This document shows, piece by piece, positions 17,868-26,988 of a DNA stretch of 64,000 nt; within the stretch, counting starts at the first letter, position 1; the number at the start of each line of letters is the position of its first letter. The notes under the pieces are model-generated. The model was not told the DNA's origin. It saw nothing but the letters and a program-made list of their open reading frames with translations, and made no database searches. The stretch comes from Pseudomonas brassicacearum (GTDB lineage Bacteria > Pseudomonadota > Gammaproteobacteria > Pseudomonadales > Pseudomonadaceae): positions 6,076,001 to 6,140,000 of the forward strand of contig NZ_CP045701.2 of NCBI RefSeq assembly GCF_009601685.2, read 5' to 3'. The position numbers were made by a program, and so were the translations under genes.

Positions 17868-18812
17868 ATGAAACGACTGATCAGCTCTTGCGCTCTTGCA
17901 CTTTGCGGTACCACTTTCCTCAATGGCGCCGCCATGGCCGCCGAGCCCGCCGCGTGCCAGAACGTGCGCCTGGGCGTGGTCAACTGGACCGACGTCATCG
18001 CCACCAGCGCCCTGACCCAAGTGATGCTCGACGGCCTCGGCTACAAGACCAAGCAAACCAGCGCCTCCCAGCAAATCATCTTCGCCGGCATCCGCGACCA
18101 GCGCCTGGACCTGTTCCTGGGCTACTGGAACCCGTTGATGACCCAGACCATCACCCCGTTCGTCGAAGCCAAGCAGGTCAAGGTGCTGGAGCAGCCCAGC
18201 CTCAAGGACGCCCGCGCCACCCTGGCCGTACCGACCTACCTGGCCGACAAGGGCCTGAAGACCTTTGCCGACATCGCCAAATTCGAAAAAGAATTGGGCG
18301 GCAAGATCTACGGCATCGAACCCGGCTCCGGCGCCAATACCCAGATCAAGGCGATGATCGCCAAGAACCAGTTCGGCCTGGGCAAATTCCAACTGGTGGA
18401 GTCCAGCGAAGCCGGCATGCTCGCCGCCGTGGACCGCGCCGTGCGGCGCAAGGAAGCCGTGGTGTTCTTCGGCTGGGCGCCGCACCCGATGAACGTCAAT
18501 GTGCAAATGACCTACCTCACCGGCAGTGACGACGCCCTCGGCCCGAACGAAGGCATGGCTACCGTCTGGACAGTCACCGCGCCGGACTACGCCCAGCAAT
18601 GCCCCAACGTCGGCCGCTTGCTGAGCAACCTGACCTTCACCGCCGAAGACGAGAGCCGGATGATGCAGCCGTTGCTCGATCACAAGGACCCGCTCGAATC
18701 GGCCCGGCAATGGCTCAAGGATCATCCGCAAGACAAGCAGCGTTGGCTCGAAGGCGTGACCACCTTCGACGGCAAGCCGGCGGCCGACAACCTGAAACTC
18801 ACCAGTAACTGA
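17868..18812 (+). CDS. caiX: CaiX, carnitine-binding periplasmic protein
   Basis: 314 residues with a signal peptide ending AAMAAEP and GAGGAA before the ATG. It belongs to the OpuAC/ProX family of quaternary-amine binding proteins, with VVNWTDVIATSALTQV, LDLFLGYWNPLMTQ and FFGWAPHPMN supplying aromatic and tryptophan residues for the cation box. It is about as long as CbcX (315) and has several of the same motifs. No permease or ATPase lies beside it; in P. aeruginosa CaiX delivers carnitine to the CbcWV core, encoded here at 28007-30027. First gene of the carnitine operon. Confidence 0.93.
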   Translation: MKRLISSCALALCGTTFLNGAAMAAEPAACQNVRLGVVNWTDVIATSALTQVMLDGLGYKTKQTSASQQIIFAGIRDQRLDLFLGYWNPLMTQTITPFVEAKQVKVLEQPSLKDARATLAVPTYLADKGLKTFADIAKFEKELGGKIYGIEPGSGANTQIKAMIAKNQFGLGKFQLVESSEAGMLAAVDRAVRRKEAVVFFGWAPHPMNVNVQMTYLTGSDDALGPNEGMATVWTVTAPDYAQQCPNVGRLLSNLTFTAEDESRMMQPLLDHKDPLESARQWLKDHPQDKQRWLEGVTTFDGKPAADNLKLTSN

Positions 18813-18883
18813 CCAAACGTTCTCCACCTGCGCAGCACCAACGGGCTGCGCGGTGACTCACCACGCCTGAAGGAATCCGCACC

Positions 18884-19771
18884 ATGAACCACGACGTCAT
18901 CATCACCTGCGCACTCACCGGTGCTGGCGACACGACCGCCAAGAGCCCTCACGTGCCGGTCACTCCGAAACAGATCGCCGCCGCTGCCGTCGAGGCCGCC
19001 AAGGCCGGCGCCACGGTGGTTCACTGCCACGTCCGCGACCCGCAGACCGGCAAGTTCAGCCGCGACGTGGCGCTGTACCGCGAAGTGATGGAGCGCATCC
19101 GTGAAGCGGACGTGGACATCATCGTCAACCTTACCGCCGGCATGGGCGGCGACCTGGAGATTGGTGCGGGCGAACGGCCAATGGAGTTCGGCCCCAACAC
19201 CGACCTGGTGGGTCCGCTGACGCGCCTGGCCCACGTCGAGGAGCTGCTGCCGGAAATCTGCACCCTGGATTGCGGCACCCTGAACTTCGGCGACGGCGAC
19301 ACCATTTACGTCTCCACCCCGGCGCAACTGCGGGCCGGGGCCAAGCGCATCACCGAACTGGGGGTCAAGGCCGAGCTGGAAATCTTCGACACCGGTCACC
19401 TGTGGTTCGCCAAGCAACTGATCAAGGAAGGCCTGCTGGACAACCCGCTGTTCCAACTCTGCCTGGGCATCCCGTGGGGCGCGCCGGCCGACACCACCAC
19501 CATGAAAGCCATGGTCGACAACCTGCCCGCCGACGCGGTGTGGGCAGGTTTCGGCATCGGCCGCATGCAAATGCCGATGGCCGCCCAGGCGGTCCTGTTG
19601 GGGGGCAACGTGCGCGTCGGCCTGGAAGACAACCTCTGGCTGGATAAAGGCGTACTCGCCACCAACGGCCAACTGGTGGAGCGCGCCGGCGAAATCCTCA
19701 GCCGCCTCGGCGCGCGCGTGCTCACGCCGGCTGAGGGGCGCAAGAAGATGGGCCTGACCCAGCGCGGCTGA
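18884..19771 (+). CDS. cdhC: CdhC, 3-dehydrocarnitine cleavage enzyme (BKACE family)
   Basis: 295 residues with AAGGAAT before the ATG. A beta-keto acid cleavage enzyme of the DUF849/BKACE family: zinc-binding VVHCHVRDP near residues 45-53, [20 protein letters not shown] and C-terminal VGLEDNLWL. It condenses 3-dehydrocarnitine with acetyl-CoA to give betainyl-CoA and acetoacetate. It lies 71 nt after caiX and a REP element separates it from cdhA, the order seen in P. aeruginosa (PA5387). Confidence 0.94.
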   Translation: MNHDVIITCALTGAGDTTAKSPHVPVTPKQIAAAAVEAAKAGATVVHCHVRDPQTGKFSRDVALYREVMERIREADVDIIVNLTAGMGGDLEIGAGERPMEFGPNTDLVGPLTRLAHVEELLPEICTLDCGTLNFGDGDTIYVSTPAQLRAGAKRITELGVKAELEIFDTGHLWFAKQLIKEGLLDNPLFQLCLGIPWGAPADTTTMKAMVDNLPADAVWAGFGIGRMQMPMAAQAVLLGGNVRVGLEDNLWLDKGVLATNGQLVERAGEILSRLGARVLTPAEGRKKMGLTQRG

Positions 19772-19806
19772 GCCGACATCCACCTTCCCCTATTGGGGGG
19801 CTCAAC

Positions 19807-19900
19807 CTGTGGGAGCAAGGCTTGCCCGCGATAACGGTATGTCAGTCGACATCCCCGTTGAATCTACTGCCGCCATCGCGGGCAAGCCTTGCTCCCACAG
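19807..19900. repeat. REPIN between cdhC and cdhA
   Basis: Inverted arms CTGTGGGAGCAAGGCTTGCC and GGCAAGCCTTGCTCCCACAG about 55 bp apart. The element is inside the operon, 33 nt before the cdhA start codon. Confidence 0.88.
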
Positions 19901-19933
19901 GAGATCACCGAACTATTTTTTCAGGAAATCACC

Positions 19934-20899
19934 ATGAGCTTTATCACCGACATCAAGACCTTCGCCGCCCTGGGCAGCGGTGTGATCGGCAGCGGCTGGG
20001 TCAGCCGGGCCCTGGCCCATGGCCTGGACGTCGTCGCCTGGGACCCGGCGCCGGGCGCCGAAGCGGCGTTGCGCAAGCGCGTCGCCAATGCCTGGGGCGC
20101 CCTGGAGAAACAAGGCCTGGCGCCCGGCGCTTCGCAAGATCGGCTGCGCTTTGTCGCCACCATCGAAGAATGCGTGCGCGACGCCGACTTCATCCAGGAA
20201 AGCGCCCCCGAGCGACTGGAATTGAAACTCGAGCTGCACGCTCAGATCAGCGCCGCCGCCAAGCCAAACGCGCTGATCGGCTCCAGCACTTCGGGGTTGC
20301 TGCCAAGCGAGTTCTATGAGGGTTCCACCCACCCGGAACGCTGCGTGGTCGGGCACCCGTTCAACCCGGTCTACCTGTTGCCGCTGGTGGAAGTGGTCGG
20401 CGGCAAGCACACCGCGCCCGAAGCCGTACAGGCGGCGATGCAGGTGTATGAATCCCTCGGCATGCGGCCACTGCACGTGCGCAAGGAAGTGCCCGGTTTC
20501 ATCGCCGACCGTTTGCTCGAAGCGCTCTGGCGCGAGGCCCTGCACCTGGTCAACGACGGCGTCGCCACCACCGGCGAAATCGACGATGCGATCCGCTTTG
20601 GCGCCGGCTTGCGCTGGTCATTCATGGGCACGTTCCTGACCTACACCTTGGCCGGCGGCGATGCCGGGATGCGCCACTTCATGGCCCAGTTCGGCCCGGC
20701 GCTGCAACTGCCGTGGACCTACCTGCCGGCGCCAGAGCTGACCGAGAAGCTGATCGACGATGTGGTGGACGGCACGAGCGCGCAATTGGGCAGCCACAGC
20801 ATCTCGGCCCTGGAGCGCTATCGTGATGACTGCCTGCTGGCGGTGCTGGAGGCGGTGAAGGCCACCAAAGAAAAGCATGGGATGGCCTTCAGCGAATAA
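19934..20899 (+). CDS. cdhA: CdhA, L-carnitine dehydrogenase
   Basis: 321 residues from the ATG at 19934 with AGGAAAT upstream; a longer frame from 19889 runs into the REPIN and is rejected. It belongs to the 3-hydroxyacyl-CoA dehydrogenase family: [18 protein letters not shown] supplies the NAD site, [10 protein letters not shown] and [11 protein letters not shown] the central core, and [16 protein letters not shown] the catalytic region. The C-terminal helical domain carries [15 protein letters not shown]. It oxidises L-carnitine to 3-dehydrocarnitine with NAD, the substrate of CdhC next door. Confidence 0.95.
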   Translation: MSFITDIKTFAALGSGVIGSGWVSRALAHGLDVVAWDPAPGAEAALRKRVANAWGALEKQGLAPGASQDRLRFVATIEECVRDADFIQESAPERLELKLELHAQISAAAKPNALIGSSTSGLLPSEFYEGSTHPERCVVGHPFNPVYLLPLVEVVGGKHTAPEAVQAAMQVYESLGMRPLHVRKEVPGFIADRLLEALWREALHLVNDGVATTGEIDDAIRFGAGLRWSFMGTFLTYTLAGGDAGMRHFMAQFGPALQLPWTYLPAPELTEKLIDDVVDGTSAQLGSHSISALERYRDDCLLAVLEAVKATKEKHGMAFSE

Positions 20900-20918
20900 C
20901 CGGCTGCAGGTCTGGCCC

Positions 20919-20996
20919 CATCGCGAGCAAGCTCGCTCCACATTGGCTCTGTGTCGTTCACAAGACCTGTGGGAGCGAGCTTGCTCGCGATAGCGC
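20919..20996. repeat. REPIN between cdhA and cdhB
   Basis: Arms ATCGCGAGCAAGCTCGCTCC and TGGGAGCGAGCTTGCTCGCG separated by about 30 bp. Confidence 0.85.
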
Positions 20997-21030
20997 CGGC
21001 TCAATCACCACAACCATCGGAACCCACCCC

Positions 21031-21507
21031 ATGCCCACCCTCACCACCTACCAAACCCGCATCCTCCCCGAATGGGTCGATTACAACGGCCACCTGCGCG
21101 ATGCCTTCTACCTGCTGATCTTCAGCTACGCCACCGACGCGCTGATGGACCGACTCGGCCTGGACAGCCAGAACCGCGAAGCCAGCGGCCACTCGTTGTT
21201 CACCCTCGAATTGCACCTGAACTACCTGCACGAAGTGAAGCTCGACGCCCAAGTCGAGGTGCACACGCACATCATCGGCCACGACGCCAAACGCCTGCAC
21301 CTCTATCACAGCCTGCATCTGGTCGGCGGTGATAAAGAACTGGCCGGCAATGAACAGATGCTGCTGCACGTCGACCTGGCCGGCCCACGCTCAGCACCCT
21401 TCGCGGAACCGACCCTGGACCGGCTCAAAACCCTGCTCGACCAGCAATCCGACCTGCCGCCCCCAGCGTACATCGGTCGGGTCATCGCCCTGCCTCCCGC
21501 CCGATAA
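21031..21507 (+). CDS. cdhB: CdhB, betainyl-CoA thioesterase
   Basis: 158 residues, hot-dog fold of the 4-hydroxybenzoyl-CoA thioesterase type. The N-terminal segment PEWVDYNGHLRDAFYL has the Asp and NGH expected near the active site, followed by LNYLHEVKLDAQVEVHTHI. It hydrolyses betainyl-CoA to betaine and CoA, the last step of carnitine to betaine conversion. Ribosome site weak. It is followed 20 nt later by the dioxygenase gene, so the two are probably co-translated from one mRNA. Confidence 0.9.
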   Translation: MPTLTTYQTRILPEWVDYNGHLRDAFYLLIFSYATDALMDRLGLDSQNREASGHSLFTLELHLNYLHEVKLDAQVEVHTHIIGHDAKRLHLYHSLHLVGGDKELAGNEQMLLHVDLAGPRSAPFAEPTLDRLKTLLDQQSDLPPPAYIGRVIALPPAR

Positions 21508-21527
21508 GCCTTGCACTGGAGATCGCC

Positions 21528-22691
21528 ATGAACACCGCCGCCGCTTTTGCCGACTTCCGCCGTTACCCCCTGATCTTCCCATTGACCGCCGCCACGCCGT
21601 TGGCCGATCGGGTGCAAGTGACGTGGGCGGACGGTCGGGTCAGCCCCTTTCATCACCAGTGGTTGCGGGACAACTGCCCTTGCCCACAATGCGTCTACAG
21701 CGTCACCCGCGAGCAGGTGCTGGAGATCGTCGACGTCCCTGAAGACATCGCCCCCGGCGCGACCCGCCTCGACGACGAAGGCTGTCTGTGCGTGGACTGG
21801 CAGGACGGTCACCAGAGCCGTTTCGACCCGGGCTGGTTGCGCGCCCACGCCTACGATGATCAGTCCCGCGCCGAGCGCCTGGCGAACAAGCCCCGGCGCC
21901 AACTGTGGCGACACGACCTGCAACTGCCCGTGTTCGATTACCCGGCACTGATGGACGATGCCGATGCGTTGTTGCAATGGTTGCTGGCAGTGCGCGACAT
22001 CGGCCTGACCCAGGTGCGCGGCTTACCCACCGAACCCGGCTCGCTGAGACGGATTGCCCAGCGCATTTCCTTCATTCGCGAGAGCAACTTCGGCCTGCTG
22101 TTCAACGTGCAGTCCAAGGCCGATGCCGACAGCAACGCCTATACCGCCTTCAACCTGCCATTGCACAGTGATTTGCCGACCCGGGAATTGCAGCCGGGGC
22201 TGCAGTTTTTGCATTGTCTGGTGAATGACGCCGACGGTGGCGAGAGCATTTTTGTCGACGGTTTTGCCATTGCCCAAGCGCTGCGCGAGGAAGACCCCGA
22301 GGCCTTCGACGCGCTGTGCCGGATTCCGGTGGAATTTCGCAACAAGGACCGTCGCAGCGACTACCGCTGCCTGGCACCCATCATTGCGCTGGACGCCGTC
22401 GGGCAGGTTTCGGAGATCCGCATGGCGAACTTCCTGCGTGGGCCGTTCGACACCTCGGTCGAGCAGATGCCCAAGCTTTACCGCGCCTACCGCCGCTTCA
22501 TCGGCCTGACCCGCGAGCCGCAATTTCGCCTGGTACAGCGTCTCGAACCCGGCCAGCTCTGGTGCTTCGACAACCGTCGCACCCTTCACGCCCGCAATGC
22601 CTTCGACCCGGCTTCCGGGGCGCGACATTTCCAGGGGTGCTATGTGGATCGGGATGAATTGTTGTCGCGGATCCTGGTGTTGCAACGCTAG
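21528..22691 (+). CDS. Gamma-butyrobetaine dioxygenase
   Basis: 387 residues with GGAG before the ATG. The N-terminal 110 residues form a DUF971-like zinc domain (WLRDNCPCPQCVYS). The rest is a TauD-type Fe(II)/2-oxoglutarate dioxygenase with HSD in LPLHSDLPTREL, a distal His in NRRTLHARNAF and the following Arg in GARHFQGCYV. This is the architecture of gamma-butyrobetaine hydroxylase, which makes L-carnitine from butyrobetaine with 2-oxoglutarate and O2. Position directly after cdhB fits: the operon can take in butyrobetaine as well as carnitine. Confidence 0.88.
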   Translation: MNTAAAFADFRRYPLIFPLTAATPLADRVQVTWADGRVSPFHHQWLRDNCPCPQCVYSVTREQVLEIVDVPEDIAPGATRLDDEGCLCVDWQDGHQSRFDPGWLRAHAYDDQSRAERLANKPRRQLWRHDLQLPVFDYPALMDDADALLQWLLAVRDIGLTQVRGLPTEPGSLRRIAQRISFIRESNFGLLFNVQSKADADSNAYTAFNLPLHSDLPTRELQPGLQFLHCLVNDADGGESIFVDGFAIAQALREEDPEAFDALCRIPVEFRNKDRRSDYRCLAPIIALDAVGQVSEIRMANFLRGPFDTSVEQMPKLYRAYRRFIGLTREPQFRLVQRLEPGQLWCFDNRRTLHARNAFDPASGARHFQGCYVDRDELLSRILVLQR

Positions 22692-22706
22692 ACCGCGTCA
22701 TCGTTC

Positions 22707-22787
22707 ATCGCGAGCAAGCCCGCTTCCACAGGGGTTCTGTGCCGTTCACAAAATCTAATGTGGGAGCGAGCTTGCTCGCGATAGCGG
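22707..22787. repeat. REPIN downstream of the butyrobetaine dioxygenase
   Basis: Arms ATCGCGAGCAAGCCCGCTTC and TGGGAGCGAGCTTGCTCGCG, the second a perfect class member, the first mutated. Confidence 0.8.
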
Positions 22788-22825
22788 TCTGTCCTGCCGC
22801 CCATCGCCCCCCTGATTCACAGGCA

Positions 22826-22860
22826 AAAAAATCCCCGATCAAGCCGTGACAGGATCGGGG
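22826..22860 (-). terminator. Rho-independent terminator facing left
   Basis: Read leftward: CCCCGATCC, an 11-nt loop, GATCGGGG and then ATTTTTTT. It can only end a leftward transcript. The nearest leftward annotated gene is gbdR, about 600 bp away. A short leftward frame ends at a TAA only about 9 nt before the stem. Confidence 0.75.
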
Positions 22861-23073
22861 CAGGTTGCGTTACTGGAGGAGCTGTCGCGCGAGGGTGACC
22901 AAACCATCGTGATTCAGCTTGGGGCCAGTGTGCACAGTCCAGATCCGCACAAGTTAGCCGAAAACGACGCCTCCATAGTCATTCATGACATCGCGACCAT
23001 TTGCCCTTGCCGCCGCTTCGGGTGGCTACCAGAATCGAGACACGACCCCAATCCCTGAACAAGGAAAAGCGTC

Positions 23074-23337
23074 ATGATGTACGCCGATTTGATCGACCAG
23101 GAAGACCTGCTGGGCCATCTCAAGGCCCTGGGGGTGAACATACCCAGTAACTCCACCGCCGAGCAGGCGTGCGAGTGCGCCGTACGTGGGCTGGACACGG
23201 TCCGAGCCAATGAATTGCGGCGGATGGTCAAGGAGATGTACACCAGCAGCGCCACCATCCTGCCGGCCGTGCGCCAGGCGATCGATAAGCAGCTGTTGCC
23301 GGCTCTGACGGATTACCAGCAAAACCATAGCGCCTGA
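23074..23337 (+). CDS. Small conserved-looking protein of unknown function
   Basis: 87 residues from two adjacent ATG codons, with AAGGAAAAG 7 nt upstream. Mostly helical and soluble (DLIDQEDLLGHLKAL, VRANELRRMVKEMYTSS, AVRQAIDKQLLPALTDYQ), with one cysteine pair (ACEC). No family recognised. It lies between the carnitine operon and gbdR and converges with gbdR; codon use is like its neighbours, so I think it is real. An opposite-strand frame over the same bases is a shadow. Confidence 0.55.
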   Translation: MMYADLIDQEDLLGHLKALGVNIPSNSTAEQACECAVRGLDTVRANELRRMVKEMYTSSATILPAVRQAIDKQLLPALTDYQQNHSA

Positions 23338-23346
23338 CAGAACCCA

Positions 23347-23410
23347 ATTGCTCCCACAGGATCTGTGTCGTTCACAAAACCTGTGGGAGCGAGCCTGGTC
23401 GCGATGAAGG
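23347..23410. repeat. Degenerate REPIN between the small gene and gbdR
   Basis: TTGCTCCCACAGGATCTGTG and CTGTGGGAGCGAGCCTGGTC arms facing each other; the outer ends are eroded. Confidence 0.7.
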
Positions 23411-23420
23411 CGCTGCGGTC

Positions 23421-24524
23421 TCAGAGCCTCACACTGGCAAACGTCGACTCATTACGCGCCTGGCTCAGCGCCGACAGCGGGCCGGACAATGGCGACAGCA
23501 CCAGCGCCTGCGGCAACGGCATCATCGCCACCTGTTGCGTGGTGTTGGAACCCACGCGCTCGTCGCGCGGCGGAATGCCGAAGTACTCGCGGTAGCACTT
23601 GGAGAAGTGCGGGGTGGAGACGAAGCCGCACACCGAGGCCACTTCGATGATCGACATCGGCGTCTGCTTGAGCAGTTGCCGCGCACGGATCAGCCGCAGC
23701 TTGAGGTAATAGCGCGATGGCGAGCAGTGCAGGTACTTCTGGAACAACCGCTCCAGCTGGCGCCGGGACACGGCGACATACACCGCCAGTTCGTCCAGGT
23801 CGATCGGCTCTTCGAGGTTGGCCTCCATCAACGCGACGATTTCCTGCAACTTCGGCTGATTGGTGCCGAGCATGTGCTTGAGCGGCACACGCTGGTGATC
23901 CTGCTCGTTGCGGATACGCTCGTAGACAAACATTTCCGAGATCGCTGCCGACAGCTCACGACCGTGATCGCGGCTGATCAGGTGCAGCATCATGTCCAGC
24001 GGCGCGGTGCCACCAGAGCTGGTGAAGCGGTTACGGTCAAGGCTGAACAAGCGGGTGCTCATCGACACCCGTGGGAAAGCTTCCTGCATCGCCGCCAGGC
24101 ATTCCCAGTGCACGCTGCAATCGAAGCCGTCCAGCAGGCCGGCGCAGGCCAGGGCCCAACTGCCGGTACAAACTGCGCCGAGGCGACGGGATTGGCGGGC
24201 CTGGCTCTGCAGCCATGACACGTGTTCGCGTGTCACGGTGCGCTGGATGCCGATGCCGCCACAGACGATGACGGTGTCCATGGCCGGCGCCTTGTGCATG
24301 GAGGCGTCGGGGGTGATCTGCAAACCGTCGCTGGCCCAGACCTGGCCACCATCGACCGTGAGGGTGGTCCAGCGATACAGCTCGCGACCGGACAATTGGT
24401 TGGCCATGCGTAGCGGTTCTACCGCGGACGCCAGGGAAATCAGCGTGAAATTGTCCAGCAGCAAAAAGCCGATGGATTGAGGCGTACGGTTCTGGGGCCC
24501 GGCCCCGGAGTTGGACGGCGTCAT
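23421..24524 (-). CDS. gbdR: GbdR, AraC-family activator of betaine and dimethylglycine catabolism
   Basis: 367 residues, the length I recall for P. aeruginosa GbdR, with GAGGAG before the ATG. The N-terminal half is a DJ-1/PfpI-type sensor domain (IGFLLLDNFTLISLASAVEPLRMANQ, GAVCTGSWALACAGLLDG). The C-terminal half is an AraC DNA-binding domain (YVAVSRRQLERLFQKYL, VASVCGFVSTPHFSKCYREYFG). In P. aeruginosa it responds to betaine and dimethylglycine and activates gbcAB, dgcAB, the sarcosine oxidase genes, cbcXWV and others. Likely targets here are the dgc operon, cbcXWV and perhaps sdaB. Confidence 0.93.
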   Translation of the reverse strand: MTPSNSGAGPQNRTPQSIGFLLLDNFTLISLASAVEPLRMANQLSGRELYRWTTLTVDGGQVWASDGLQITPDASMHKAPAMDTVIVCGGIGIQRTVTREHVSWLQSQARQSRRLGAVCTGSWALACAGLLDGFDCSVHWECLAAMQEAFPRVSMSTRLFSLDRNRFTSSGGTAPLDMMLHLISRDHGRELSAAISEMFVYERIRNEQDHQRVPLKHMLGTNQPKLQEIVALMEANLEEPIDLDELAVYVAVSRRQLERLFQKYLHCSPSRYYLKLRLIRARQLLKQTPMSIIEVASVCGFVSTPHFSKCYREYFGIPPRDERVGSNTTQQVAMMPLPQALVLSPLSGPLSALSQARNESTFASVRL

Positions 24525-24960
24525 CGCGGTATCTCCTCACACAAAGCGGGTGATGGCCTCAGGCGGAGGCTCTTTTTATTGGTTATTGCCCTCGTTCTCA
24601 CGAAAGAGATGGGCTTTACAGCGATAGAGCAATTGCCATGCCTAAATTGAATGCGTGTTCAATAAATCCTGAAAACGACATCGAGACCTGTCTATATAAG
24701 GCGTGTATCAAGTACGGATCATGAGCGCTATCAATGGCGGCTGGCGCTGGTCACAGAGGGCTGTGAGCAGTTCGGTAGCACTTGTGGGAACTGGGCTGCG
24801 GGGCTTGCGCAACAGGTATCACCACAGGTGCGAATGACGGACGGTCGAGCACGGTTCAACGGTTGGCTCGACAACAGGGCTCTTGTCTGTTTGCGACGCG
24901 CTAAAAGGTGGCGCGTTTGCAGATTGGTGTTCATTTTGTGAGCGGTTTTTACATTCATCT
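24525..24960. other. Non-coding stretch upstream of gbdR
   Basis: I see no gene. The 24525-24700 part is relatively A+T-rich and should hold the gbdR promoter. A leftward ORF (24731-25135) crosses the REPIN and is not family-like. No riboswitch that I recognise. Confidence 0.5.
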
Positions 24961-24990
24961 GCATGGAAGGAGCTTGCTCCCGCTCGACCC

Positions 24991-25151
24991 TGTAGGAGCT
25001 GGCGAAGCCTGCGATCTTTTGATCTTTTGATCTTTTGATCTTTTGATCTTTCGCTTGGGACTCAAGTGTCTGGGGAAAGATCGCAGCCTCGTTGCACTCG
25101 ACAGCTCCTACACAGCTCCTCCACAGTTCCAACACAGTTCCGACACAGCTC
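24991..25151. repeat. REPIN-like element with four GATCTTTT units and a degenerate arm array (copy 3)
   Basis: The inner palindrome (24991-25112) has arms TGTAGGAGCTGGCGAAG and CGACAGCTCCTACA. Between them GATCTTTT is repeated four times, then GATCTTTC. The right arm is followed by three or four degenerate arm copies (CACAGCTCCTCCACAGTTCC and similar) up to 25151. It lies at the 3' end of sdaB. Confidence 0.85.
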
Positions 25152-25187
25152 CCTTACCTGGCCACAAGGTTCGGCATGAACGTTGGA

Positions 25188-26564
25188 TCAGCACTCCACC
25201 GCACTGACCGCCAAGCCGCCGCGCGAGGTCTCTTTGTATTTGTCATGCATGTCGGCGCCGGTATCACGCATGGTGCGGATCACCCGGTCCAGGGAGATGA
25301 AATGCTGGCCGTCACCGCGCAAGGCCATTTGGGCGGCGTTGATGGCCTTGACCGCGGCGATCGCATTGCGCTCGATGCACGGCACCTGCACCAGGCCGCC
25401 CACTGGATCGCACGTCAGGCCAAGGTTGTGCTCCAGGCCGATTTCCGCCGCGTTGCACAGTTGCGCAGGCGTTGCCCCGAGGATCTCCGCCAGGCCGGCC
25501 GCCGCCATGGCGCAAGCCGACCCCACCTCGCCCTGGCAACCGACTTCGGCGCCGGAGATCGATGCGTTCTTTTTGCACAGGATCCCGACGGCCGCCGCAC
25601 CGAGGAAATAATCCACGACGTTGGCGTCGGTGACCGCTTCGCTGAATTTCATGAAGTAATGCAACACCGCCGGAATGATCCCCGCCGCGCCATTGGTCGG
25701 CGCCGTGACCATGCGCCCACCGGCAGCGTTCTCCTCGTTGACCGCCAGCGCGAACAGGTTGACCCACTCCATGGCACTGAGGGTCGAGCCGATGACATTG
25801 GGCTTGTTCAGCTCTTGCAAGCTGCGATGCAACTTGGCCGCACGCCGACGCACATTCAAACCACCCGGCAAGATGCCTTCGTGCTTGAGGCCCTGCTCGA
25901 CGCAGTCCTGCATGGCCCGCCAGAGCTTCATCAGGCCGCTGCGGATCTCGTCTTCCGAACGCCAGACCTTTTCGTTGGCCATCATCAACTCGGCCACCCG
26001 CAAGTTATGGCTGCGGCACAACTCGAGCAGCTCTTGGGCGCTGGAAAAATCGTAAGGCAGTTCAGTGCGGTCCAGGTCCACCACACCGCTGGTAGCCTGG
26101 GCCTGATCGACGACGAAACCACCGCCGACCGAGTAATAGGTGTCGCGGTGCAGCTCGCCGTTGGCGGCCTCAGCCACCAGCGTCATGGCGTTGGGATGAA
26201 ACGGCAGGTTCTCGTCGATCAGGCGCATGTCCCGGGACCAGACGAAAGGCACCGGCAGGCGACCGTCCAGCAGCAGGGTCTGGGTCTGGCGCAGTCGCTC
26301 GATGCGCGCACCAATCTGCGACGGATCGATCGCGTCCGGCCACTCGCCCATCAAGCCCATGATCACCGCGTTATCGCTGCCATGGCCGATGCCAGTGGCC
26401 GAAAGCGAACCGTAGAGCTGAACTTCCACCCGCGTTACTTGTTCCAAAAGTCCTCGCTCACGCAAACCTTGCACGAACAACGCAGCGGCCCGCATCGGGC
26501 CCACGGTGTGTGAGCTGGATGGGCCGATACCGATTTTGAACAGGTCGAAAACGCTGATTGCCAT
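25188..26564 (-). CDS. sdaB: L-serine dehydratase (single-chain, iron-sulfur type)
   Basis: 458 residues from the ATG at 26564 ([20 protein letters not shown]), which has GGAGG upstream; the longer frame starting at 26591 is not family-like. The fused alpha-beta architecture is typical of bacterial SdaA/Sda[16 protein letters not shown] at the start and cysteines in [19 protein letters not shown] and [17 protein letters not shown] that bind the oxygen-sensitive [4Fe-4S] cluster. It deaminates L-serine to pyruvate and ammonia. PA5379 occupies the same place next to gbdR, so this is the last step of choline to glycine to serine to pyruvate breakdown. Confidence 0.95.
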   Translation of the reverse strand: MAISVFDLFKIGIGPSSSHTVGPMRAAALFVQGLRERGLLEQVTRVEVQLYGSLSATGIGHGSDNAVIMGLMGEWPDAIDPSQIGARIERLRQTQTLLLDGRLPVPFVWSRDMRLIDENLPFHPNAMTLVAEAANGELHRDTYYSVGGGFVVDQAQATSGVVDLDRTELPYDFSSAQELLELCRSHNLRVAELMMANEKVWRSEDEIRSGLMKLWRAMQDCVEQGLKHEGILPGGLNVRRRAAKLHRSLQELNKPNVIGSTLSAMEWVNLFALAVNEENAAGGRMVTAPTNGAAGIIPAVLHYFMKFSEAVTDANVVDYFLGAAAVGILCKKNASISGAEVGCQGEVGSACAMAAAGLAEILGATPAQLCNAAEIGLEHNLGLTCDPVGGLVQVPCIERNAIAAVKAINAAQMALRGDGQHFISLDRVIRTMRDTGADMHDKYKETSRGGLAVSAVEC

Positions 26565-26988
26565 TGCCGAAAACCTCCAGAACAGGCACATCCGGGCGCA
26601 GGAGCGTCCGGTGACGGAGCTGCTACGCTCAACGCCGGGATGGCCGCATCATCCGGTTTTTGCCTTGGGGTCCGACGTCTGACACCGACGCAATCATGCC
26701 CACCAACGCCGCCCCGTCCTGGCCTCGGTTTTACGCCGTTTTTCTGCGTATCAGAGGCCCGCCAGGGGCGGAAAAAATCTGTAAACGACGTCACCGACAC
26801 TGGATGCGACCCTCCCTGTACTGGATACGACCCACCCTGTAGGCGTCAGATTTGCACTGGTACATGATCGGTTACGGCTCGTTTGCAAGGCCGCGTGTCA
26901 GAGAGTGCCCACGCGCCACCAACCGCAACATCCAATAAGCGCGGTTGTCCTGACCGGACACCGCCGATAAAACACCAGGAGTCCACCC
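26565..26988. promoter_or_regulatory. Divergent sdaB-cbcX control region with two tandem 21-bp repeats
   Basis: Non-coding 424 bp between divergently transcribed genes. CTGGATGCGACCCTCCCTGTA (26800-26820) is followed directly by a copy with two changes (26821-26841), giving two direct repeats two helical turns apart, the arrangement used by AraC-family activators such as GbdR. A small inverted repeat, TGTCC-TGACC-GGACA, lies at 26946-26960 just before the cbcX ribosome site. Assigning either to GbdR is inference. Confidence 0.55.

Noticed and set aside
22846..23058. 70-residue rightward ORF downstream of the butyrobetaine dioxygenase
   Set aside because: Starts within a terminator stem and has no ribosome site or family match.
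24525..25187. Glycine riboswitch before sdaB or gbdR
   Set aside because: No tandem glycine-aptamer core could be recognised; the region is mostly REPIN sequence and it lies at the 3' end of sdaB.
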